64,000 nucleotides of DNA from Aquilaria yunnanensis. Lineage: Eukaryota; Streptophyta; Magnoliopsida; Malvales; Thymelaeaceae. The notes beneath the pieces are model-generated. The model did no database searches. It was not told where the DNA came from and saw only the letters and a list, made by a program, of their open reading frames with translations. Shown here piece after piece: positions 44,041 through 57,030 of the stretch. The translations under genes and the position numbers were made by a program. The stretch is from positions 49,817,501 to 49,881,500 of the forward strand of contig CM077595.1 in assembly GCA_039654915.1 (NCBI GenBank), given 5' to 3'. Within the stretch, counting starts at the first letter, position 1, and each line of letters starts with the position of its first letter.

Positions 44041-44556
44041 TGAGATATATCTTGGTGCTAAGAAGTTGTGCCACATCATAGCTGGCCCGGAAGGTATGAC
44101 CTTAAAGCATTTGCAAAGGGTGGCATTATCGGCCCCATGCAACATCATGCTCTTTTTTTATTTTTTAAGATAAACCTTTGGATCACTTCGGCCATCATAG
44201 TTTTTTAGCATAAGTATCAGGATGTCACCAGGCATAGGCAGCTTGGTGATGGTATGGACGGACTGAAATTTGTCACATACAAGTGCTTCAGAGACTCATG
44301 ACCAAACAGGCTTCTGAGAGACTTGGTTCTCTACCCTATCTAGTCTCTCCATGAGTTTCTCCATCATGGATGTAACAGACCCCTCTTCTCTCTAGTGATG
44401 ATTATCTAACAATGGGGAATAATGGCTTCTTCTAGGTGAATAGCACCTCTGACATGGATAGTGGCTCCTTTCCTGAGGATAGGCACTATTTTGGTATAAA
44501 AGTCAATGTTCTCTTAAATATGAGTGACATGCCTTTTGTCCCCAATGAGGTGGAAG
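44041..44556 (-). pseudogene. Tat gag N-terminal remnant
   Basis: On the minus strand this aligns with Tat-E gag at about 22,040-22,450. Shared plus-strand words include GCTGGCCC, AGCATTTGCA and CGGCCATCATA. It is short and full of stops. An old LTR-A copy interrupts it at 44,557. Confidence 0.65.
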
Positions 44557-46092
44557 TATTACTACATCTAAAAATGGGAAAATTACAACACAAATGCATA
44601 CTAGTTATAAAAACTTATATAGCATAATTTTCACCATAAAGAATGAAATGTCAGGGGTAAAGTGTATAATCTACACCTCTTAAAAAATTCACACAATTGT
44701 TACTTGGCCCTCAAGGAAGTCTTAAGGGACTGTTTGTTTTACAAGTAACTTATGGACTTTATTGTAAGATTTCAAGACTTGGGTACTCAATTGTATAACT
44801 CTAAAAGAGAGCTTTTGAAGGGATTTGAATGGTATGGAAGAAAATATAAAGGTTAAATTGATTAAAGGAAGCAAAGGCCAATTGTTAAAGAATGTAGGAC
44901 AACTAGGTGCACAAGTGTCCTAAAAAAAAGGTAAAGGATGGGATGATCTTCAAAAAGGTCAAATGGGATCATTTTTATCATTTTCCCGCCCTTCCATGGC
45001 TGGTTCATATAGTGAAAAACGTTGGCTAAAGATTAGCAAAAAATTCCTTACTTAAGACACACCTATAATGACCAAAGTGAGGGTTAAGGTTAAGCTAATC
45101 AAACCAAGATAAAATCTAGACTTTCTTGCCTTTCCTTGGTCATTTTTAGCCTTCACTAGATAGAGTTCCTTCCGTAGCTCCTCCATAACCTTCCATAGGC
45201 ACCATAGCTCAAGCTCTCAAGAAATCACAAAAAAATGCAATCATATTCAACAAGAGAGCTTTTGGGTTTATTGAGCTTCCTTTGTATTTTCATCCTTCAC
45301 AACTTAGGTAAGGATTTTATATTCATGTTTCATTGTTTTTTTACTATCCTAAGATGATTTCTTGGGCCCAAGTTAGTACTATCTAAGACAAATTAACCTC
45401 CTAAGACCAAGCATTAGCTTGAGGAGGGCTACCATAGTGATTACATAATGTTTCTTTGAATGTTTATGAGGTAACCCTAATGTTGTATTGTTGCCAGCAT
45501 TGCATTTGTTGGTTGCTATGTTTGTTGTGCATTTGGATGGTTATATTCATGTATATGTGTCATGGTCTTTTTTGTTTTAGTGTCTTTGGATTTCAGGTAT
45601 ATGGCTAGGAATTCATGATTTTAATGATAATCCCTTACTATGTTCTTTAAAGGAACTTACCCCATTTTTTTCCATTTCAGGAGCACCTGAAATAGACCAT
45701 TCAAACTATTATCTGTCCTTTTAATTTGTCTATGAAATTTCAGGTATATTAACTTGCATATGTTTAGTCGTAAACCAAAAAGTTTCATAACTTTTGGAGC
45801 ACATTAGCTATTTTTAGTAATGGTACTTTCTGGCTTATGCAGCAATTGGTCCCTTCAAGTTTCTGGAGTGCTTAGTGCTTTTAAAGTTCTCCAAGAAGCT
45901 TAGTGTACATATTAACTAAGTTATAACATGTATGTAGTGCATAAATGTATGTAAATGAGTTGGGTATGCTGTATGTACATTGTGTGAATTATATATGGAT
46001 CAATGGAGTGTAATTTGAAGTGTTTGTCTAATTCTGTTCATATTGGTTCTTATGGGTTGTTTTGAAAAGTATAGTGTTTGATGCATACGTAA
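44557..46092 (+). repeat. Old LTR-A copy, 5' part
   Basis: The start TATTACTACATCTAAAAATGGG corresponds to TGTTACCACCTCACAAAAATGGG of younger copies. The similarity continues with marked divergence to 46,092, where a younger LTR-A begins with the full family start. So an LTR-A insertion landed inside an older LTR-A. The remaining 3' part is not seen in the window. Confidence 0.7.
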
Positions 46093-48555
46093 TGTTACCA
46101 CCTCACAGAAATAGGAGAATTACAAAGTGTGGCATAATGTTAAAAACCATTATATTCTGTACTTCTCACCATAGTGATTGAAGTGTGAGGGGTAAAATGT
46201 ATGATCAACACCTCCTTAAAAGTGTTCCAAGTTGGTAACTAGGCTCCCAAGAAAAGCCTTAAGGATTGCATGTTTGTCAAGCAACCTATGGACTTTTTTG
46301 TAAGGTTTTGGAAATTTGGGAACTCAATTGCAAAACTCTCAAAAGAGAGCTAAGGAGAGTTATGAGAAGGATATGGGTGGTATGAAAGTACTATCGGAGG
46401 ACCAAATTGCTTGTGGAAGACAAGTTTGGACAAAGAAAACACAAAAGGCTTTAAGGACCTAAGTGTCCTAGCGTAGGCCTTTGGATGTCCATGCTTTGGA
46501 CTTGAGTCAAATGGAGACATTTTGGGGTTATCCCATCAAGGGAAGGCCAGCCAAAGCATGGTAAGGAAGTCAAATTTAGGCTAAGAAATTAAGACTAAGA
46601 AACCATGGTCCTGTAGCATGGAAAATGACATAAAGCATGGTTAAGGCTCATTATGTGTATTTTGTGCACTTAAACTCATTTAAGTAGCCATTCTCTTTTT
46701 TTCCTTCCACATTCGACCTTTCTAGTGACAAGAAATGTTGCCCTTCACCTCCATAGCTCCACCATAGCCACCATACCTTCAAACTTGCAATGACTTGCAA
46801 TTGAAGTCGAGGAAGCACAATTCGAAGCTTATTGGTGCTATTGCTTGAGTGGACCTAGGATCAAGCTGAAATTTTGGCCTACCCACAAGGTAAGGAGTTC
46901 TAATGCTCCCATGGACTGTTTACTATATTATTCAAGCATCCATGGAGCTAGGCCTAAGTTTGGAAGAGAGCTAAGTGCTTGATGAACCAAGCTTAGTAAG
47001 GGGAGGCGCACTTAGAAAAGGTTTTCAACCTTAGTGTGAAGTGTAAAGTGATGGCAATGAAAATTAGGGTTTCTAGAGCCTAAAGTTAGTACTAACTAGT
47101 GTCAAAGCTCTCCAAGATGAAGCTTAAGCATTATCAGGGATGCCATAGTGATTTGCATATGTTCATTACATGTTTTATGGACTAACCAATGATACTTGTT
47201 GCTGCCGCTAACATATGTTTGTTGTTTGTGTTTGGCTGCTGCATTTGGTTGTTTTTGTTGGATATATACATTATGTTTCTTCTGTTTTAGTGTCTATGAG
47301 TGAAGTTAATATCGAGGCTCATATGACCTTAAGCACCTAAGTGCGCTCCTTACTAAGTTTCCAAGTGAAACTTACCTCCCCTCAAATCTGTCCATTTCAG
47401 GTGTTACGGATAGATCTTATTCAAAGTACCCTTTGCTTTTTGAGTTTCTATCTGAAATTTCATGTACTTAAACTTCCATGTATTTAGTTGTGATTTGGAG
47501 TTTTTGGTGATTTGAGGAGCACATTTGTTATTTTTAGTGATGGAGGTTACTATGTTATGTAGTAGTTGTCAAACACTTTGTTTCTAGAGCGCGTTCTGTC
47601 TAAAGCTCTTCTGTAACTAGGGTGCATGTTTTAGCTAAGTTAAGAACATTATGTAGTTCATGGATGCATGTGCATGTAAGGCATGTAAAGTTTGGACAAG
47701 TATGTGAACAATTATGGGTTATTTTGCTATGCATGTGGATGGTATACACAGGCTACCTAAATGTACAAAATGGGCTACTTGTTTGTAAATTTTGTATTGG
47801 CCCTAAAAAGATGCTAGCTATAAGGAAACGTAATTCCCAGCTATCTTTGACATGTATGGAATAGCCTTGGAGGGCTTACCCCTTGTGAATGAAATGTTTG
47901 CATGCTTATAAAATTTCATATGGGCAAAATGGTCATAAAGTGACAAGAATTTTTACCCTGTACTCTAAGTACTATAACTCACTATGTAGAATGAATCTTG
48001 GTATGAAATTTTGAATGGACCTAGAGCACTTCTAGAGGTTTGAATTGTATTTATAATTTCTAGATTTGAAGCCCTATAGCCAAAGATATGATGTTGTAAA
48101 GTTGGCTAAGTTACTATTCATATTTTGTAACTAACTTAAAAAATCCATAACTTGGTCCATAGGTGGGCTATTGATGTAAACCCATTTCCTTGGTTTGTTT
48201 AAAGACTTTACTTGATAATGGGATAAACAAAACATAGGGTTACATGGCTAGATTAACACATTTTTTCAAAGGAAAATTCAGGTGGGCACAAGAATCTAGT
48301 AAGATTGCATAATGTATGGTAGCCAAGATTAAGACTTGTGCTAGTGTTTTCCTTCCTTGCTGCCAATGTGTGCATGATATGTGAATATGTGTGTAATGGT
48401 TGGACCAATATGCATGTATTTACATAGTGCCCAAGAGGGCCACTTAGGTATGTACACTAAGGGTATTGTTCTGATGGCCTTCAGGACATACCAAACCTGT
48501 GGGTTTAAATGCACAATTTTGGCACCATAACTAGACTACTCCGGAGTGGGTAATA
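46093..48555 (+). repeat. LTR-A array, first LTR
   Basis: This 2,463-bp LTR runs from TGTTACCACC to GGGTAATA (family end GGGTAACA). It is followed directly, without a primer site, by integrase sequence in reverse. CGTAA precedes it and could be a target copy, but the partner is lost. Non-coding. Confidence 0.88.
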
Positions 48556-49344
48556 AATGTCATTTAGGACCTAACTCTAACCTATCTATGGCTTCCACCC
48601 AACAGCGGGTTGTCATGCACCGTCTTCCATATAAAGCTTCATAAGGTGCCATGCCAATAGTGCTCTGATAACTATTGTTATAGGAAAATTTGACTAATTC
48701 AAGTGTTGGTCCCATTCACCCTTGAAATCCAGCACATAGCTCCTGAGCATGTCCTCTAGTATCTGTGTCAACCTTTCAGATTGCCCATCAGTCTGATGTT
48801 GATAAGCAGTACTCAGGTGGATTTTGTTACCTAGTGCTTTGTGAAAAGCACGCCAAAAGAGAGTTGTAAATCTTATATCCCTATTAGACACAATGGAATT
48901 TGGTATTCTATGTAGCCTCACTATCTATTGGATATACATCTGAGCCAACTTCTCCAAAGAATTTATGAGTTTTATAGGTAAGAAGTGGGCATATTTGGTT
49001 AGCCTATCCACAAAGATCCAAATTGTATCATGCCTTAATCTGGTCATAGGCAACCCACTCAAAATGTCCAAGGTTATGTTGCCCCACTTCCTCACTAGTG
49101 TAGGTAGAGTCTGTGGCACATTTGGAGACATAAGTAGCTATGTCTCTCTTCATGTTTGGCCACCATAAGTGAGTCTTCATGTCTTTATACATTTTCTCAC
49201 TTCTTGGATGGATGTTCAAGGTGCTTGTGTGAGTTTCTTCAAGTATGTGATTCCTAAGCTTTGGTCCTTTAGGTACATAAATTCGGTACCTGAAGAACAA
49301 TAATCCTTGCTTCTAGGCAAAGGATTCATACAAGGAACCTTTTT
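48556..49344 (-). pseudogene. Inverted integrase core fragment, unit 1
   Basis: On the minus strand this encodes chromovirus integrase from just before the zinc finger (KMYKDMKTHLWWPNMKRDIA, 49,120-49,210) through SNRDIRFTTLFWRAFHKALG and TDGQSERLTQ to W-V-E-A-I-D-R-L-E-L-G-P next to the LTR end. Its C-terminal continuation, starting at E-I-F-E-E-T-N, lies on the plus strand from 49,345. So the core has been flipped within its own gene. gag, protease, RT and RNase H are absent from the unit. Stops are present; no product is expected. Confidence 0.85.
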
Positions 49345-49930
49345 CTTCTCCTGAAATATTTGAGGAGACAAATGCCAAGATCAAGAAGATTCAAGAGAGA
49401 CTAAAGGCAGCCAATGAAAGAGCCACAGCCTATGCGAATAACAGAAGTAGAGACTGGGAATTTGAGGTTGATGACAATGTTTGGTTAAAAGTTGCACCAA
49501 CCAAAGGTACTTTTGGATTTGGAAAAAGAACCAAGTTAGCTCCAAGATATATAGGTCCTTATGAAATCTTGGACAAAGTTGACAACGTAGCATACAGGTT
49601 AGGTTTGCCAACAAACATGTCAAGTGTTCACAACATTTCCTCACATCAGTATGCTTAAGAAGTATCTATTGGACACAAAGCATTCTATTGTAATGGAAGA
49701 CATACAGTTGGAAACTAACTTGACATATGAAGAGACACCTATAGCTATCATGGCCAAGGATACCAGAAGGTTAAGGAACAAGCTGATTCCCATGGTTAAA
49801 GTTTAATGGTCACACTACTCTGAAAAGGAAGCAACCTAGGACACTGAGAAAAAGTGTATGGAAAGGTGTCCTACAGATTACCTGAAGCTAATGGCAATTT
49901 TGGAGGGCCAAATGTTTAAGCGGGGAGGAT
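49345..49930 (+). pseudogene. Integrase C-terminus, chromodomain-like tail and polypurine tract, unit 1
   Basis: Plus-strand words include AKIKKIQERLKAANERATAY, RTKLAPRYIGPYEILDKVD (the GPY region) and then a degraded chromodomain-like run. A one-base shift occurs near 49,630. The frame continues through the polypurine tract AAGCGGGGAGGAT (49,918-49,930) into the LTR, with no stop before it. The next LTR starts at 49,931. Confidence 0.82.
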
Positions 49931-52400
49931 TCTTACCACCTCACAAAAGTGGGATAATTACAAAGTATGGCATAATGGTCAAAAACCATTATATTGTGTA
50001 ATTCTCGCCACAGTGATTGAAGTATGAAGGATAAATGGTTTGATCAACACCTCCTTAAAAGTGTTCCAAGTTCGTCACTAGGCCCCCAAGAAAAGCTTAA
50101 CGATTGCTTGTTTGTCAAGCAACCTATAGACTTTTTTGTAAGGTTTGGGAAATTTGGGTACTCAATTGCCAAAATCTCAAAAAAGAGATAGGGAGAGCTA
50201 AGAGAAGGATATGGCTGGTATAAAAGTACCATTGGAGGACCAAATTGCTTGTAGAAGATAGGTTTGGACAAAGAAAACACAACAGGCTTTAAGGAACTAA
50301 GTGTCTTAGTGTAGGCCTTTGGATGTCCATGCTTTTGAGTAAAAAAGAGACATTTTGGGGTTATCCCATCAAGGGAAGGCCAACCAAAGCATGGTAAGGA
50401 AATCAAATGTAGGCCAAGAAATTAAGACTAAGAAACCATGGTCTTGTAGTGAAGAAAATGACATAAAGCATGGTTAAGGCTCATTAAGTGTGTTTTGTGC
50501 ACTTAAGCTCATTTGCGTGGCCATTCGATTATTTTCCTTCCACAATTGACCGTTTTCCAGCCACAAAAAATGCTGCCCTTCACCTGCATAGCTCCACCAT
50601 AGCCACCATACCTTCAAACTTGAAACTACTTGTAATTGAAGTCAAGGAAGCACAATTGGAAGCCTATTGGTGCCATTGCTTAGGTGCACCTAGGATCAAG
50701 CTAAAATTTCAACCCACCCACAAGGTCAAGAGTTTTGTTGCTCCCATAGGCTATGTACTATATTATTTAGGAATCCATGGAGCTAGGGCTAAGTTTGGGA
50801 GAGAGCTAAGTGCTTGATGAACCAAGCTTAGTAAGGGAAGGTGCACTTAGAAAAGGTTTCCAACCTTAGTGTGAAGTGCAAAGTGATGGCAGTGAAAATT
50901 AGGGTTTCTAGAGCACAAAGTAAATCCTAACTACTGTCAAAACTATCCTAAGACCAAGCTTAAGTTTTATGAGGGCTACCATAGTGATTTGCATACGTTT
51001 ATTGCATGGTTTATGGACTAACCAATGATACTTGTTGCTACCGCATACACATGTTTGTTGTTTGTGTTTGGCTGTTGTATCTGGCCTTTTTTGTTGGATA
51101 TATGCATTATGTTTCTTGGGTCTTATTGTCTTTGAATGCAGGTAATATCAAGGGTAATATGACCTTAAGCACCTAAGTATGCTCCTTACTATGTTTCCAA
51201 GTGACACTTACCTTCCCTCAAATCTGTGCATTTCAGGTGTTGTAGATAGCTCTCATTCAAATTGGCATTTTTCCTTTGATTTTTGATCTAAAATTTTAGA
51301 TACTTAAATTTCCATGTATCTAGTTATAATCTAGAGTTTTTAGTGATTTTAGCAGCATATTTTGTATTTTTAGTGATGGTGCTTACTGTGTTATGCAGCA
51401 GTTATCCAACATTCTGTTTTTGGAGTACATTGTGTCTAAAGCTCTCCTGTAACTAGGGTTCATGTTTTAGCTATGTTAAGAACATTATGTAGTGCTTGGA
51501 TGCATGTACATGTAAGGCATGTAAATTTTGGATAAGTAAGTGGACAATTTTGGGCTATTTTGCTATGCATGTGGATGGTATGCATAGGCTGCCTAAGTGT
51601 CCAAAATGGCTTGCTTGTTTGTAAAATTTGTATTGGCCAAGAAAAGATGCTAGCTGCAAGGAAACGTAATTCCTAGCTATCTTTGACATGTACGGAATAT
51701 CCTTGGGAGGCTTACCCCTTATGAATGAAGTGGTTGCATGCTTATAAAATTTCATATGGGCAAACTGGTCATAAAGTGACAAGAATTTTGACCCTACACT
51801 CTAAGTACTATAACTCACTATGTAGAATGAATCTTGGTATGAAATTTTGACCACACCTAGAGAACTTCTAGAGGTTTGAATGGGATTTACAATTTTTGCA
51901 TTTGGAGCCCTGTAACTGAAGATATGATGTTGCAAATTTGGCTAAGTTACTATTCATTTGGTCATAATTTTGTAACCAACTTCAAAAGTCCATTATTTGG
52001 TCCATAGGTGGGCTATTGATGTAAAACCAATTTCCTTGGTTTGTTTAAAGACTCTACTTAATAATGGGATCAATAAAACAATGGGTTACATGGCTAGAAT
52101 AATACATGTTTTTGAAAGAAAATTCGGGTGGGCACATGGTTCTAGTAAGACTGCATAATGTGTGGTAGCCACGATTAAGACTTGCGCTAGTCTTTTCCAT
52201 CCTTGCTGCCATTGTGTGCATAATATGTTATTATGTGTGTAATGGTTGGACCAATATGCATGTATTTAGATAGTGCCCAAGAAGGCCACTTGGGTATGTA
52301 CACTAAGGGTATTGTTCTGATGGCCTTCAGGACATACCAAACCTGGTGGTTTAAATGCACAATTTTGGCACCATAACTAGACTACCCATAGTAGGTAACA
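49931..52400 (+). repeat. LTR-A array, middle LTR
   Basis: This 2,470-bp LTR starts TCTTACCACC (second base mutated) and ends AGGTAACA. A polypurine tract precedes it, as for a 3' LTR. Inverted integrase follows with no primer site, so it is shared by two units. By eye it is about 90% identical to the first LTR. Confidence 0.88.
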
Positions 52401-53215
52401 AATGTCATTTAGAACCTAACTCTAACCTATCTATGGCTTCCACCCAATAGTGGGGTGTCATGCACCTTCTTCCATGTAATGCTTCATAAGGTGCCATGCC
52501 AATGGTGCTATGATAACTATTGTTATAGAAAATTTTGACCAATGCCAAGTGTTGGTCCCATTCGCCCTTGAAATCCAACACACAGCTCCTGAGCATGTCC
52601 TCTAGTATATGTATCAACCCTTTAGATTGCCCATCAGTCTAAGGGTGATAGGCAATACTCAGGTGGATTTTGTTACCTAGTGCTTTATGAAAAGCACTCC
52701 AAAATCGAGCTATAAATCTTAGAGCTCTATCAGATACAATGAAATATGGTATTCTACATAGCCTCACTATCTCTTGGATATACATCTGAGCCAACTTCTC
52801 CAGATAATCCATGAGTTTCATAGTTAAGAAGTGGGCAAATTTGGTTAGCCCATCCATAATGACCCAGATTGTATCATGCCTTAATCTGGGCATAGGAAAC
52901 CTACTCAAAAATTCGATCATTTTGTTGCCCCATTTCCTCACTGGTATAGGTAGAGTCTGTAGGGTACCAGTTGGCTACTGGTGGTCTACCTTTACCCTCT
53001 AGCATGTGACACATTTGAAGACATAAGTAGCTATGTCTCTTTTCATGTTTGGCCACCACAAGTGAGTCTTCATGTCTTTATACATTTTCTCAATTCCTAG
53101 ATGGATGTTCAATGTGCTTGTGTGAGTTTTTTCAAGTATGTCATTCCTGAGTTTTGGTCCTTTAGGTATATAAATTCGGTTCTTGAAGAACAATAATCCT
53201 TAGTTGGAGGCAAAC
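52401..53215 (-). pseudogene. Inverted integrase core fragment, unit 2
   Basis: This has the same arrangement and breakpoints as unit 1. Minus-strand words are MRKWGNKMIEFLSRFP, VRLCRIPYFIVSDRALRF and YEALHGRRCMTPHYWVEAID. The catalytic word VSDRA differs from VSNRD of unit 1. It begins one base after the LTR end, with the same flanking AATGTCATTT. Both units therefore descend from one rearranged ancestor. Confidence 0.85.
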
Positions 53216-53823
53216 TATTCATACAGCAAACTTTTTTCCTCTCCTGAAACCTTTGAGGTGATTACTGCCAAGATCCAGAAGATTCAAGAGAGATTAAAGG
53301 TAGCCAATGAAAGAGCCACAGCCTATGTAAATAAAAGAAGGAGAAACTAGGAATTTGAGGTGTGTGACAATGTTTGGTTAAAAGTTACACCAACCAAAGG
53401 TACTGTTGGATTTGGCAGAAGAACCAAGTTAGCTCCAAGATATATAGGTCCTTATGAAATCTTCGACAAAGTTGACAAGGTAGCATACAGGTTAGCTTTG
53501 CCAACAAACATGTCAAGTGTTCACAACGTTTCCTCACATCATTATGCTTAAGAAGTATCTATTGGACACAAAGCATTCTATTGTAGTGGAAGACATACAG
53601 TTGGAAATAAACTTGACATATGAAGAGACACCTATAGCTATCATGGCCAAGGATACCAGAAGGTTAAGGAACAAGCTCATTCTCATGGTTAAAGTTCAAC
53701 AGTAACACCACTCTGAAAGGGAAGCAGCCTGGGAAACTGAGGAAAATCATATGGAAAAGTATCCTATAGATTACACAAAGCTAAAGGCAATTTTGGAGGA
53801 CCAAATGTTTAAAGGGGGAGGAT
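53216..53823 (+). pseudogene. Integrase C-terminus, chromodomain-like tail and polypurine tract, unit 2
   Basis: It parallels unit 1: VKVTPTK-type words, RRTKLAPRYIGPYEIFDKVD, then a shifted chromodomain-like segment. The polypurine tract AAAGGGGGAGGAT is at 53,811-53,823. The open frame of 53,751-54,203 crosses it and runs about 126 codons into LTR U3. Confidence 0.82.
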
Positions 53824-56800
53824 TGTTACCATCTCACAAAAATGGGATAATTACAAAGTCTGGCATAACGGTCAAAAAATATTATGTAATTCTCACCATA
53901 GTGATTGAACCATGGTGGATAAATGGTATGATCAGCACCTCTTTAAAAGAGTTCCAAGTTGGTAACTTGGCCCCCAAGAAAAGCCTTAAGGATTGCTTGT
54001 TTGTCAAGCAACCTATGGACTTTTTTGTAAGGTTTGGGAAATTCGGGTACTTAATTGCAAAACTCTCAAAAGAGAGCTATGAAGAGCTAAGAGAAGGATA
54101 TGGATGGTGTGAAAGTACCATTGGAGGACCAAATTGCTTATGGAAGACAAGTATGGGTAAAGAAAATACAACAGGCTTTAAGGACCTAAGTGTCCTAGTG
54201 TAGGCCTTTGGATGTCCATGGTTTTGACTTGAGTCAAATAGAGACATTTTGGGGCTATCCTATCAAGGGAAGGCCAACCAACCAAAGCATGTCAAGGAAA
54301 TCAAATGTAGGCCAAGAAATTAAGACTAAGAAACCATGGTCATGGAGCAAGGAAAATGACATAAAGCATGGTTAAGGCTCATTAAGTGTGTTTTGTGCAC
54401 TTAAGCTCATTTATGTGGCCATTCTCTTCTTTTCCTTCCACATTTGACCCTTTCCGGCCACAAAAAATGCTGCCCTTCACCTCCATAGCTCCTTCATAGC
54501 CACCATGCCTTCAAACTTGCAAGTATATGCAATTGAAGTCAAGGAAGCACAATTGGAAGCCTATTGGTGCCATTGCTTGGGTGCACCTAGGATCAAGCTA
54601 AAATTTTGGCCTAGCCACAAGGTAAGCACTTTTGTTGCTCCCAAGGACTATTTACTGTATTATTCAAGCATCCATGGAGCTAAAGCTATGTTTGGAAGAA
54701 AGCTAAGTGCTTGATGAACCAAGCTTAGTAAAGGGAGGTGCACTTAGAAAAAGGTTTTCAACCTTAGTGTGATGTGCAATGTGATTACGGTGAAAATTGG
54801 GGTTTCTATAGCGCAAAATTAGTGCTAACTAGTGGCAAAACTCTCCTAAGACCAAGCTTAAGCTTTCTGAGGGCTACCATAGTGATTTCATAAGTTTATT
54901 TCATGTTTTACGGACTATCCAATCATACTTGTTACTGCAGCATACATATGTTTGTTGTTTCTGTTTGGTTGCTGCATCTGGTTGTTTTTGTTGGATATAT
55001 GCATTGTGTTTCTTGTGCCTTACTGTCTTTGAATGCAGGTAATATCAAGGGTAATATGACCTTAAGAACCTAAGTATGGTCCTTACTATGTTTCCAAATG
55101 AAACTTACCTCCCCTCAAATTTTTCCATTTCAGGTGTTGTAGGTAGATCTCATTCAAAATGGCCTTTTCCATTCTAGTTTTGATGTAAAATTTTAGGTAC
55201 TCAAACATCCATCTATCTAGTTGTAGTATGGCGTTTATGGTGATTTGAGGAGCACATTTGGTATTTTTAGTGATGGTGCTTACTGGGTTATGCAGCGTGA
55301 TAGCCAAAGTGCTATCGCCCTGACCACCTGCTGATCATGGGAAAGAGGGCGCCAGACACCTGAGGCATACGACCTCGAAAAGGACTCCAGAGTGAAGGAA
55401 GTCATACATCTAAGGCGCATGACCTCGGTACATCCCCAAATGCCAACTTCGGAAGCCAGTGAAGCACCTCCTTCAGGAGGGCGACCGAACCAGCTTCGGG
55501 GGAGAAAGACCAACCACCCCCTACGGGACAAAACTCCCCAAAGGCGTAGGCACCAAAGTTCCAGCCCGGCTCCGGAAAAGGACCCATTACCCCGAAGTGA
55601 GACATCAACCAAGGGGACCTCGGTTGTACGGCAAGAGCCATCAAGGAGTCTCTAACACTCCGCTCATATACGTCTCCGACACGCCACCCTTAGACACACT
55701 CTAACAGGCCATCGCAGCATATGTCCTGTCACACAGGGCTACACCTACTACGGCTCGTGACCCGAGTAGCTTGTACATGGCTAGGGGCTTCCACGCCCAA
55801 AAGTACGAACACCGTCCATCCACACACATGTCACAATCTAAAGGGATCACCTCCTCCCTTATAGACTAGGGAAATGGTCACAGGCAGGAGGTTCTCCGCC
55901 CGGAGGACCAAAACTACAAGAGGACGCTCTCCTCTCTCCGCCTGAATACTCCCCTTTCAGCCCTCAGAAAAGCATGCCAGGTAAGAGTTCCTTGTGCTTA
56001 TTACTGAGTATCTCTCTTTCCCGGAGCACTGGTTTGGGCGTCGGAGGTTCCCCCCCGGAAAACCACCTCGGGGGCCTCCTAACCCCTGTTTTCTGAGTGT
56101 TTCAGCCTGGTCTCCTGAAGGATCTCTGCTCCAGGCTCTCTCCCACACCGGAAGTCTTTCCTGTCCTCACCATCCATTGTACCAGGAAGCTGCCGGCCAC
56201 CACTTAAGGTGACCCTCTCAGGGTACCTTCTTGCACCTCTAGGACCCCCTACTGCCCGCACCGCTGCACACAGTGGAGATGCTGGCTCCGCCTAACCGAA
56301 CCGCATCAGATGCTGGCTCCGCACCTCCGGAAGCCCAGCATCATAGCAGTTGTCCAACATTCTGTTTCCGGAGTGCATTGTGTCTAAAGCTTTCCTATAA
56401 CTAGGGTGAGTGTTTTATCTAACTTAAGAATATTATGTAGCACACAAATGCATGTACATGTGAGGCATGTAAAGTTTGGACAAGTATGTGAACAATTATG
56501 TGTTATTTTGCTATGCATGTGGATGGTATGCACAGGCTGCCTAAGTATGCAAGATGGGCTGCGTGTTTGTAAATTTTGTATTGTTCATGAAAAATGGTAG
56601 CTACAAGGGAATGTAATTCCCAGCTGTCTTGGACATGTATGGAATAGCCTTGGGCAGTTTAGCCCTTGTGAATGAAGTGTTTGCATGCTTATAATATTTC
56701 ATATGGGCAAAATGGTCATAAAGTGACAAAAATTTTGAGCCTGCACTCTAAGTACTATAACTCACTATGTAGAATGAATCTTGGTATGAAATTTTGAACA

Positions 56801-57030
56801 CACCTAAAGCACTTCTAGAGGTTTTAATGGGATTTGAAATTCTAGATTTAAAGCCCTATAGTGAAAGATATGATGTTGCAAAATTAGCTAAGTTACTATT
56901 CATTTTGTTAGAATTTTGTAACTAACTTCAAAAATCCATAACTTAGTCCATATGTGGGCTATTGATGTAAAACCAATTTCCCTGGTTTGTTTAAAGACTT
57001 TACTTGATAATGGGATCAAGAAAACATAGG
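53824..57030 (+). repeat. LTR-A array, third LTR (interrupted, 3' end lost)
   Basis: It starts TGTTACCATCTCAC after a polypurine tract. A Tat-type solo LTR is inserted at 55,298-56,343. It stops at AAAACATAGG, about 320 bp short of the expected LTR end, where Tat-H begins at 57,031. The remainder may lie beyond the window on the far side of Tat-H. Confidence 0.82.
55298..56343 (+). repeat. Solo Tat-type LTR in LTR-A
   Basis: This 1,046-bp GC-rich LTR starts TGATAGCCAAAG and ends CAGCATCA. LTR-A sequence resumes on both sides. The flanks GCAGCG and TAGCAG only roughly repeat, so the target duplication is blurred. The hairpin with GTTTGGGCGTCGGAGG is at about 56,030-56,090. A tandem duplication (GATGCTGGCTCCGC twice, 56,278-56,321) lies near its end. 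The ORFs at 55,280-55,704 and 55,957-56,261 are chance frames in GC-rich DNA. Confidence 0.82.

Noticed and set aside
55280..55704. Overlapping GC-rich ORFs on both strands
   Set aside because: They lie wholly within a solo Tat-type LTR; no motif, start context or conservation supports them.
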